DNA of 30,921 nucleotides, from positions 1-30,921 of the IMG/VR virus record IMGVR_UViG_3300047548_000945; one strand, 5' to 3'. Below the pieces are notes generated by a model. The model saw only the letters and a list, made by a program, of their open reading frames with translations, made no database searches and had not been told where the DNA came from. Origin of the DNA: a virus. The position numbers and the translations under genes are program-made. Positions 24,593 through 30,921 of this stretch are shown in pieces. The first letter of the stretch is position 1. Every line of letters starts with the position of its first letter.

Positions 24593-24619
24593 TAAATCCA
24601 AAAAAAAATTTAAGGAAAA

Positions 24620-25699
24620 ATGAACACAAATTTGCTCAAAGAAGCAATCGCAGAAGCGGATGCTATCAAAAAAATGGCTATTGAAAACGCAAAAGCAAGT
24701 TTAAACGAAGCTTTTGATTCTAAAGTTAAGGCAATGCTTGCCGCTCGTTTATCAGAAGAAGTTGATGATGCAGAACTTGAAGAAGACTACGAAGAAGGGT
24801 ACGATGATAAAGAGAAGATGGATGAGAAAAAGCATGAAGACGGTGATGACGAAGGCTATGGTATGGAAGAAGCCGAAAAAGATATGGATTATGAAGACGA
24901 AGCCTATTCAGAAGGCGATGAAGATGCCGATGAAGCTTTCGATCTTGATGAAATCTTAGCTGAACTTGAAAAAGGCGGCGATGATGGTGAAGATAAAGAT
25001 GCAGAAGAAGAAGATTCTGAAAAAGGTGATATGGACGAAGCTAAGGACGATGAAGGCAATGAAGATATGAAAGAGGCTAAAGACGAAGATAAGGAAGAAT
25101 CAGTAGATGAAGAAATCGACATAGCTAAACTTCTTGCTGAAATGGGCGATGAAGAAGAAGTGAAAGAAGCCAAGCATGATGACGATGACGATGATGATCA
25201 TGAAAATGATGATGATAAAGATGAAGTGGCCATTTTAGAAGAGGAGATGATGAGTCTTCTTGAAAAAATGAAAATGGCAAAAGAAGCTAAGGAAAATAAA
25301 AAACAAAAGAAAAATCCTGAAGCTGAAGAACTTCAAGAAATCAAGCGTCAAGCTGCTGAATTAGCTCAAAAAGTTAATGAAACAAACTTGATCAACGCTA
25401 AACTTCTTTATCTGAATAAGATTTTACGTAAGTATAATCTTTCTGAACAACAAAAATTAAAAGTTATTAGCGCTTTTGATAAAGCTGGAACAACTAGGGA
25501 AGCAAAAATTGTACACGAATCTCTGGATCAAGCATTTAGCGTTAAGAACGACAATACTAAAGGAAGTCTGAAAGAGTCTATTGGGTTTGCTTCTAAGGCA
25601 GCTGGTACCTCAACTAAGCGTGTTATAAATGAAGGCGTGATTACCAATGCAGATGCGCAAGTGTCTAGGTGGCAAAAGCTCGCTGGTATTATAAAATAA
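24620..25699 (+). CDS. gp22: Acidic prohead core (scaffold) protein, gp22-like
   Basis: The 359-residue protein should form the inner scaffold of the prohead and be digested by gp21. It starts MNTNLLKEAIAEADAIKK with an IAE site, followed by LNEAFDSKVKAMLAARLSEE, which resembles N-terminal regions of T4-like core proteins. Residues about 50-210 are an extreme Asp/Glu-rich region with repeated D-E-D/E-E-G units. Residues 215-290 form a helical coil with AEELQEIKRQAAELAQKVNE, and the end is ADAQVSRWQKLAGIIK, a closing motif common in related core proteins. It lies between gp21 and gp23 as in T4. T4 gp22 is shorter (about 270); the acidic insertion explains the difference and may take the role of T4 gp67. 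Confidence 0.82.
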   Translation: MNTNLLKEAIAEADAIKKMAIENAKASLNEAFDSKVKAMLAARLSEEVDDAELEEDYEEGYDDKEKMDEKKHEDGDDEGYGMEEAEKDMDYEDEAYSEGDEDADEAFDLDEILAELEKGGDDGEDKDAEEEDSEKGDMDEAKDDEGNEDMKEAKDEDKEESVDEEIDIAKLLAEMGDEEEVKEAKHDDDDDDDHENDDDKDEVAILEEEMMSLLEKMKMAKEAKENKKQKKNPEAEELQEIKRQAAELAQKVNETNLINAKLLYLNKILRKYNLSEQQKLKVISAFDKAGTTREAKIVHESLDQAFSVKNDNTKGSLKESIGFASKAAGTSTKRVINEGVITNADAQVSRWQKLAGIIK

Positions 25700-25726
25700 A
25701 ATAAAAAATAAAAAAAACAAAGTAAA

Positions 25727-27367
25727 ATGAACGTACAATCTCTCCTCGAAAGCTCCAATCCGTACGCTTCGCAAATGAACGAAGCTACAAGGTTGGTGAA
25801 GAAGTGGGAAGCTACGGGTCTTCTTGAGGGTAATGACCTTAAGAACCAAGCCTACGGTAAAGAAAGGATGTCTATCATCCTTGAAAACCAAGCTAAGCAG
25901 CTTCTCGTAGAACAATCTCAAACTGGTACCGGTGGCACATTTACCGTAGGTGCTGGTGAGCAATGGGCTGGTGTAGCTCTTCCTTTGGTTCGTAAGATCT
26001 TCGCTGAAATCTCTTCTAAAGAGTTCGTTAGCGTGCAGCCAATGACATTGCCTGCTGGTCTTGTGTTCTTCTTGGAATTCAAGTATGGCAACAACCGTCC
26101 TGGTACTCCTCTGACAAACCGTTTCACATCTGGTGACAGCATGTACGGTACAACTAACGTAAAAGATGTTAACCCTGCTGGTGGTCTTTACGGTGCTGGT
26201 CGTTTTGGTTACTCAATCAACAACTACTCTGCTTCTGTAAACTACACCATCACTACAGCTTCTGCTGCTGACGTTAACTTCAACTCTATCTACAGCGCTT
26301 CTGCTGCTGCTGGTAAGCTTCGTAAGTTGTCTGTAACTTCTGCTAGCGGTTCTTTGACTAACCTCGACATCAACGCTGTTCGTGGTTTCATCGTAACTGG
26401 TAGTGGTGTAAACGAAAGCAACTTGTTTGCTGAATTTACTTCTTACGCTTCTAACGATACCCTTTCTTTCATTGTATCTGGCTCTGCTGGTCAATTGAAC
26501 TTGGGTTCTGGTTCTGGCGTAGTATTCTACCAGAAGCAACCTGCTGACAACAGCCGTGGTGACTTCGAAGATGCAGTATCTTCTCCTCTTACTGGTTCTA
26601 ACGCAATCCCTGAGATTAACGTTGAACTTCGTTCTGAGGCCGTAGTTGCTAAAACAAGGAAACTTAAAGCTAAGTGGACTCCAGAATTCAGCCAAGACCT
26701 GAATGCTTACCAGTCCCTTGACGCTGAAGCTGAATTGACTTCTACTCTGTCAGAATATATCTCTCTTGAGATCGACCTCGAAATTATCGACATGTTGATC
26801 CAAAATGCTAACACCACAGATTACTGGTCTGCTTCTGCTAACACCTTCTACAATAAGGTAGCTGGTACTTGGTCACAAGCTGCTGCTGGTGCTGGTGGCT
26901 ATTACAACACTCAAGGTCAGTGGTTCGCCACTCTTGGTACTAAGATCCAGAGCGTAGCTCGTAAGATCCACCAAAAGACTTTGCGTGGTCAAGCTAACGT
27001 TCTCATGTGCGGTCCTTCTATCGCAACAATCATCGAATCTATCCCTGGCTATGCCGCTGATACCGATGGTAGCAAAGAAGAGTTTGCAATGGGTTCACAC
27101 AAAGCTGGACAATTGAATAGCCGTTACAAAGTGTATGTTAACCCATACATGAACGAAAACACTATTCTTTTGGCTTATAAAGGTAGCCAGTTCCTCGAAA
27201 CAGGTGCTGTGTTTGCTCCTTATATCCCATTGATTATGACTCCGTTGTTGTATGATCCTGAAACTTTCACCCCAAGGAAAGGTCTGATGACCAGGTACGC
27301 TAAGAAAATGTTGCGTTCTGAGTTCTTTGGTAAAGTTGAAGTAGCAGATCTTGACAATGGTTATTAA
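25727..27367 (+). CDS. gp23: Major capsid protein
   Basis: The 546-residue protein forms the hexamers of the head shell (HK97 fold). The N-terminal propeptide holds KWEATGLLEGNDLKNQAYG and ends LLVE-QSQTG, so gp21 probably cuts after Glu62, close to the T4 site at 65. Conserved T4-like segments include ALPLVRKIFAEISSKEFVSV, QPMTLPAGLVFFLEFKYG, RSEAVVAKTRKLKAKWTPE and the C-terminal FTPRKGLMTRYAKKMLRSEF. Residues about 150-275 form a Ser/Ala/Gly-rich insertion typical of the surface domain. Codons are enriched in gct, ctt, aac, cgt and ggt, unlike the AT-rich neighbours, as expected for the most abundant virion protein. It ends before a strong terminator. Confidence 0.96.
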   Translation: MNVQSLLESSNPYASQMNEATRLVKKWEATGLLEGNDLKNQAYGKERMSIILENQAKQLLVEQSQTGTGGTFTVGAGEQWAGVALPLVRKIFAEISSKEFVSVQPMTLPAGLVFFLEFKYGNNRPGTPLTNRFTSGDSMYGTTNVKDVNPAGGLYGAGRFGYSINNYSASVNYTITTASAADVNFNSIYSASAAAGKLRKLSVTSASGSLTNLDINAVRGFIVTGSGVNESNLFAEFTSYASNDTLSFIVSGSAGQLNLGSGSGVVFYQKQPADNSRGDFEDAVSSPLTGSNAIPEINVELRSEAVVAKTRKLKAKWTPEFSQDLNAYQSLDAEAELTSTLSEYISLEIDLEIIDMLIQNANTTDYWSASANTFYNKVAGTWSQAAAGAGGYYNTQGQWFATLGTKIQSVARKIHQKTLRGQANVLMCGPSIATIIESIPGYAADTDGSKEEFAMGSHKAGQLNSRYKVYVNPYMNENTILLAYKGSQFLETGAVFAPYIPLIMTPLLYDPETFTPRKGLMTRYAKKMLRSEFFGKVEVADLDNGY

Positions 27368-27387
27368 TCTGAAAAGATAAAATATAG

Positions 27388-27417
27388 AAAGGCCGGAATA
27401 TTATTTCCGGCTTTTTT
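27388..27417 (+). terminator. Rho-independent terminator after the capsid gene
   Basis: GCCGGAA (27392-27398) pairs with TTCCGGC (27405-27411) around a 6-base loop, the stem is extended by G-T and A-T pairs, and a run of six T follows. This is the only strong GC-rich terminator in the window. Confidence 0.93.
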
Positions 27418-27428
27418 ATTTATTTTAA

Positions 27429-27439
27429 AATATTTATAT
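27429..27439 (+). promoter_or_regulatory. Candidate promoter motif upstream of phoH-like gene
   Basis: AATATTTATAT follows the capsid terminator and lies 10 bases before the ATG at 27450. Its location right after a terminator strongly supports a promoter role. Confidence 0.7.
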
Positions 27440-27449
27440 AAAAGCGTTT

Positions 27450-28139
27450 ATGTCATCAAATCATCACACCGATTCAGTGTTTAGATCAAAGAAGATTCCT
27501 AAAAATCCAATAAAATTTAATGTATCATTAAACGATGAGCAGAAAAATGCAAAGGATAAGATAATAAACAGTGATATATCAGTCATAAGAGGCAAAGCAG
27601 GTAGTGGTAAATCATTACTAGCAGCGCAAGTAGCACTGGATATGATGTTTAAAAAGGAAGTAGAGAAGATAATAATAGCAAGACCAGCTATTACAGCAGG
27701 AGAACAGATAGGATTTTTGCCTGGTACTAAAGAAGAGAAGATGGCTCCTTTTACTGCGCCTGTTTATGATAACATGTTTAGGCTTTGCGGTAAAGAAAAA
27801 ATAGAAAAAATAGTAACAGAAGGCCTCATAGAGATAATACCAGTAGGGTTTTTAAGAGGATTTAACTTTACTAACTGTGTAGTTATAATTGACGAAGCAC
27901 AGAACTGTTCTGAAAATCAATTAGAGTTAATTATGGGACGATTGTGTTTAGGGTCTAAGATAATAATATGTGGAGACTCCGCACAAATTGATCTCAGAAA
28001 TAAAAAAGATTCTGGATTTGATTTTGTATGCAAGCATATGAAAGACATTCCAGGATTTTCAATAATAACTCTGCAAACAAACCATAGACACCCGATAGTG
28101 GATCCTATGCTTGCTATATTTGAACAATATAGGAGTTAG
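27450..28139 (+). CDS. phoH: PhoH-like ATPase
   Basis: The 229-residue protein has Walker A GKAGSGKS at 48-55, Walker B VVIIDEAQN at 144-152, and the family motif ARPAITAGEQIGFLPGT between. PhoH proteins have an ATPase/helicase-like core thought to act on RNA; phage copies are common in T4-like phages of aquatic bacteria. The length matches the single-domain form. It lies in its own motif-to-motif unit between capsid and neck genes. Function in infection is not established. Confidence 0.94.
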   Translation: MSSNHHTDSVFRSKKIPKNPIKFNVSLNDEQKNAKDKIINSDISVIRGKAGSGKSLLAAQVALDMMFKKEVEKIIIARPAITAGEQIGFLPGTKEEKMAPFTAPVYDNMFRLCGKEKIEKIVTEGLIEIIPVGFLRGFNFTNCVVIIDEAQNCSENQLELIMGRLCLGSKIIICGDSAQIDLRNKKDSGFDFVCKHMKDIPGFSIITLQTNHRHPIVDPMLAIFEQYRS

Positions 28140-28140
28140 T

Positions 28141-28151
28141 AATATTTATAT
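28141..28151 (+). promoter_or_regulatory. Candidate promoter motif upstream of neck genes
   Basis: AATATTTATAT begins right after the phoH stop, 15 bases before the ATG at 28167. Confidence 0.62.
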
Positions 28152-28166
28152 TTATAAAGAATTATA

Positions 28167-29333
28167 ATGGCTGGCCAAGTAGAAATACAATATTATGATG
28201 CGAGTGTCCCGTTACTCCCTGTTTCGGGAAACACTCCATTTGGATTTTTTGATACAGACTCTGAATTTCAGACGGATGGTCAAAAATTTGTCAAGTTTGC
28301 TGCTAGGAGACTTGGTTATCCAATCATGGAAATTGAATTGCAAGACATAAATTTCTACGCTTCTTTAGAAGACGCAGTAGCTGTGTATGGCAAAGAGTTA
28401 TATGAATATAAAATAAGAGAAAACTATCTTTCTTTAGAAGGAAATACAACAGGAAGCGCATTAAACACAACTCTAATTCAACCGAATTTTGAGAATATGT
28501 TTAGAATAGCTGCCGATTATGGAAGTGAAGTAGGTAGTGGAGGGAATATAAACTATTATTCCGGATCTATAGATCTAATAGCAGGACAGCAGTACTATGA
28601 TTTAACTACTTGGGCCAGTGCATCAGCTTCCCTAACTCCTGGAGATAGTATAGAGATAAAAAGATTGTTTTATGAAGCATCCCCAGCTATTGTAAGATAT
28701 TTTGATCCATACGCTGGAACGGGTACCGGACTTCAATCTTTAATGGAAACTTTTGGATTTGGACAATTTTCTCCTGGAATTAACTTTATGTTGATGCCAG
28801 CTTATTTTGATGTGTTAAAAATACAAGCAATTGAGTTTAACGATCAGATAAGAAAGTCAGGATATGGATTCGAACTTATAAATAACAAGCTTAGAATTTT
28901 TCCAATACCTACTTTTAATAGAAAGATGTTCTTTACCTATATTAAAAAATCAGAAAGAAGTGCTCTATACAGAAATCCTTCTAACGGATTGATAACTAAT
29001 GTAAGTAATGTTCCTTATAATAACATTAACTACAGCCAGATAAACGATATATTCAAAAAATGGATATTTGATTACGCTTTAGCCGTAACAAAAGAAACTT
29101 TAGGCAATATCAGAGGGGTTTATAATCAAATACCAGTGCCGGGGGCAGAGGTTACAGTTAACGGACAAACTTTAATTGATCAAGCAAATGCAGAAAAAAC
29201 TGCTTTAGTTGAACAGTTAAGAGCTACTTTAGATGATACATCTCGTCAAAAGCAATTAGAAAAGAAATCTCAAGAGGCTTCTATGATGAGAGAGACCTTT
29301 GTGAACTTTCCAATGCCAATTATTATAGCCTAA
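28167..29333 (+). CDS. gp13: Neck protein, gp13-like
   Basis: The 388-residue protein likely is the head-completion (neck) protein that docks below the portal. The N-terminus has FGFFDTDSEFQTDGQKFVKF, AARRLGYPIMEIELQDINFY and KIRENYLSLEGNTTGSALN, which match gp13-type neck proteins of T4-like marine and cyanophages. A middle part, IDLIAGQQYYDLTTWA, precedes YFDVLKIQAIEFNDQIRKSG. The C-terminal helix (QLRATLDDTSRQKQLEKK) is charged. It is longer than T4 gp13 (309). The stop overlaps the next start as TAATG. Confidence 0.78.
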   Translation: MAGQVEIQYYDASVPLLPVSGNTPFGFFDTDSEFQTDGQKFVKFAARRLGYPIMEIELQDINFYASLEDAVAVYGKELYEYKIRENYLSLEGNTTGSALNTTLIQPNFENMFRIAADYGSEVGSGGNINYYSGSIDLIAGQQYYDLTTWASASASLTPGDSIEIKRLFYEASPAIVRYFDPYAGTGTGLQSLMETFGFGQFSPGINFMLMPAYFDVLKIQAIEFNDQIRKSGYGFELINNKLRIFPIPTFNRKMFFTYIKKSERSALYRNPSNGLITNVSNVPYNNINYSQINDIFKKWIFDYALAVTKETLGNIRGVYNQIPVPGAEVTVNGQTLIDQANAEKTALVEQLRATLDDTSRQKQLEKKSQEASMMRETFVNFPMPIIIA

Positions 29334-29734
29334 TGACTAAATTATTAGATATACTATTAGAAAAAGACAACGATTATAGGTTCAGAAAGAAAGAATCTAT
29401 AAAGAAGACTTTTCATAGCTATTCTTGTGTATTTCTTGTCAAATTTAAAAGAAAAGTAAACAGGGTACAAGCAGTTGAGAGAGTTAGAGGAATTCCTACT
29501 GTGACTATAGTAGACCTAAGAGGGGATGAAAAACTTGATAAGATAAATAGAACACTAAAAGATTACGAATACAGCACTGTAGAAGTAAAATTCATAACTA
29601 ACAGAGATCCAAAAAAACATTTGAATTTTATAAAACATGCTATGGTCAGATCAGATAAAGAAAAAGGATTGAATAATATTCCTGGTATAGTTGCTGCTAC
29701 TCCTAAATTAGACACCCTTGTAAAAACTGACTAA
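29333..29734 (+). CDS. Small unknown protein between neck genes, with a leader-like N-terminus
   Basis: The 133-residue protein begins MTKLLDILLEKDNDYRFRKK, very like the leaders of the internal-protein candidates (LLE site). The rest is alpha/beta with HSYSCVFLVKFKRKVNRVQA, RVRGIPTVTIVDLRGDEK and YSTVEVKFITNRDPK, suggesting a ferredoxin-like fold (beta-alpha-beta). Overlaps both neighbours as TAATG. It may be a virion component of the neck or another head cargo. I do not recognise a family. Confidence 0.6.
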   Translation: MTKLLDILLEKDNDYRFRKKESIKKTFHSYSCVFLVKFKRKVNRVQAVERVRGIPTVTIVDLRGDEKLDKINRTLKDYEYSTVEVKFITNRDPKKHLNFIKHAMVRSDKEKGLNNIPGIVAATPKLDTLVKTD

Positions 29735-30222
29735 TGGCACTTTACGGAGGACCTAGAGCACGATCATTTTTTAGACATCACAGCAGACAAATCGTAAATA
29801 GAATAGTTGCTGAGGAAGTACTATATTATAAACTGTCTCTTTCAGAAACTAAGTATAATATTTATGGAGAGTCTAAGAGTAAAATGTATGAACAGCCTAT
29901 ATTAATAGCTTGTTTTTACTTAGTTGATGATCAAATATCAGAAGATCAGTCTTTTGGTAAATCTATAGGTCAAGCAGCCGAGTTTAGATTTCTTAGAGAT
30001 GATTTAATAGACATTAATCTAATAATGGAATCTGGAGATATTATATATCTAAAAGAGTCTTATTATGAAGTAGACTTAGTAATAGAAAATCAGTTTTATA
30101 TGGGTAAAAACCCTGAATACTCTCTTGAAGAGGATTTACAAAATTACGGTGAGTCTTGGTCCATAAAATGTAAAGCTCATCTTACTGGTGTAAATAAATT
30201 AAATATTATAAAATCTACATAG
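29734..30222 (+). CDS. gp14: Neck protein, gp14-like
   Basis: The 162-residue protein starts MALYGGPRARSFFRHHSRQI and ends with a beta-rich part that includes YYEVDLVIENQFYMGKNPEY and SWSIKCKAHLTG. The combination 'YEVD..Ien.fymGKnPeY' is characteristic of gp14-like neck proteins. T4 gp14 is about 256 residues, so this one is on the short side. It overlaps the upstream gene as TAATG, and a new gene follows after one base. Confidence 0.75.
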   Translation: MALYGGPRARSFFRHHSRQIVNRIVAEEVLYYKLSLSETKYNIYGESKSKMYEQPILIACFYLVDDQISEDQSFGKSIGQAAEFRFLRDDLIDINLIMESGDIIYLKESYYEVDLVIENQFYMGKNPEYSLEEDLQNYGESWSIKCKAHLTGVNKLNIIKST

Positions 30223-30223
30223 T

Positions 30224-30921
30224 ATGCCTTTACAAAAAAGAGTTCTAAAAAATAGACCTAAAACAGAGGCAGAAATTTTAAATGATAAAATAGAGCCTAA
30301 CTATAGTAACGTACAGAAACCTCCTATACACGAGTATAAGAGAGGTGAAGATGTGTCAATGAGAGGCGAAGACCTTAAAGACATATCAGTAGGTTTAGAA
30401 GACATAGATAGTGCTATATTATACTATTTTCAAGAGGTTATAATGCCTTATGTTATAAATGAAGGTACAAAACAAAATATCCCTGTAATATTTGCTGATG
30501 CCGAGAGGTGGAAAACAGCTCAAAAAGATGGTATTTACAGAGATAAAGATGGTAGAATCATGCTACCTATAATAACTATAAGAAGAGACAACCTAGAAAG
30601 AAACAGATCTATCAGCCATAAGTTAGACGGAAATACTGTAAACATCTTTCAAACGTATGAGAAAAGATACACTACTAAAAATCAGTATGATAATTTTGCT
30701 GTTCTAACTAATAGAGTTCCTGTTAAAGAATTTTATAATGTAGTTGTACCAGATTACTACACTCTTACATACACATGTACTGTTTATACTTCTTTTTACG
30801 AGGATATAAATAAAATTATTGAAGATATAAGCTTTAGAGCAGACTCATATTGGGGAGAACCTGGTAAGTTTTTGTTCAAAGCTAGGATAGATAATTTTCC
30901 TATTACTAATGAAATTAACGA
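30224..30921 (+). CDS. Structural protein cut by the window end, probable neck or tail-completion protein
   Basis: An open frame starts at the ATG at 30224 and runs off the right edge with 232 complete codons visible. It opens MPLQKRVLKNRPKTEAEIL, contains IPVIFADAERWKTAQKDGIY and IMLPIITIRRDN, and continues with a beta-rich part (YYTLTYTCTVYTSFYEDI). These features are familiar from a structural protein that follows gp14 in other T4-like phages. By position it may correspond to tail-completion proteins gp15 or gp3, but the resemblance to these was not checked. Translated directly from the nucleotides. Confidence 0.6.
   Translation, partial: MPLQKRVLKNRPKTEAEILNDKIEPNYSNVQKPPIHEYKRGEDVSMRGEDLKDISVGLEDIDSAILYYFQEVIMPYVINEGTKQNIPVIFADAERWKTAQKDGIYRDKDGRIMLPIITIRRDNLERNRSISHKLDGNTVNIFQTYEKRYTTKNQYDNFAVLTNRVPVKEFYNVVVPDYYTLTYTCTVYTSFYEDINKIIEDISFRADSYWGEPGKFLFKARIDNFPITNEIN

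Noticed and set aside
24904-25173. Ser-rich minus-strand open frame opposite the acidic core gene
   Set aside because: It is the antisense of Asp/Glu codon runs, which always gives Ser/Leu-rich open frames.
26213-26695. Long minus-strand open frame (160 codons) opposite the capsid gene
   Set aside because: It is a shadow of the biased codons of the capsid gene; the product is rich in Arg/Ser without any family pattern, and no promoter motif is placed for it.
6985-28151. T4 late promoters driving minus-strand transcripts
   Set aside because: The motif in reverse would give TATAAATA on the minus strand, but there is no convincing minus-strand gene downstream of any copy. Antisense RNAs remain formally possible.

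Overview
The window is about 31 kb of AT-rich, densely packed viral DNA with every convincing gene on the + strand. It looks like part of the genome of a T4-like contractile-tailed bacteriophage. The evidence is a set of recognisable T4-type morphogenesis genes: large terminase (gp17), portal (gp20), prohead protease (gp21), acidic prohead core protein (gp22-like), major capsid protein (gp23) and neck proteins (gp13- and gp14-like). They occur with a toprim DNA primase and a PhoH-like ATPase. Genes overlap by ATGA or TAATG or are separated by a few bases, and Shine-Dalgarno sequences are scarce. Together with the low GC and the host-type sugar genes this would fit a Bacteroidota host, but that is inference.

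Layout. Bases 2-3217 are a glycan cassette: the tail of a probable glycosyltransferase, a GT25 and a GT11 glycosyltransferase, a broken FkbM-type methyltransferase, and UDP-galactopyranose mutase. Bases 3219-5038 carry two tandem paralogous proteins with Thr-Pro linkers, probably surface or fibre proteins, and a small conserved phage protein. Bases 5040-8018 hold a GIY-YIG protein, a primase, a nucleotidyltransferase-like protein and a ferritin/Dps-like helical protein. Bases 8018-15145 are a block of poorly known proteins, many opening with a similar short amphipathic leader ending in an L-x-E type site. They include a lysozyme-like protein, a HiPIP-like cysteine protein, Lys-rich proteins and a zinc metallopeptidase. 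Bases 15147-15813 hold two overlapping membrane or exported coiled-coil proteins resembling a spanin pair. Bases 15815-30921 are the head and neck block.

How the parts fit. The prohead protease gp21 cleaves T4-type head proteins after (L/I)-x-E. About nine proteins here begin with a tag of the form M-x-x-h-x-x-h-h-x-x-h-h-x-E, like the T4 capsid-targeting sequence (MKTYQEFIAE). The simplest reading is that this phage loads a large cargo of internal proteins into the prohead, has their tags clipped by gp21, and delivers them with the DNA. A second genome-wide signal is a recurrent RATATTTATAT motif in nearly every real intergenic gap, which I take as the phage's promoter, probably the late one. 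It is the reverse complement of the classical T4 late box. The scaffold/capsid operon has its own terminator-bounded leader with competing hairpins, and a strong intrinsic terminator follows the capsid gene.

No tRNA, CRISPR array, insertion sequence or integrase was seen.
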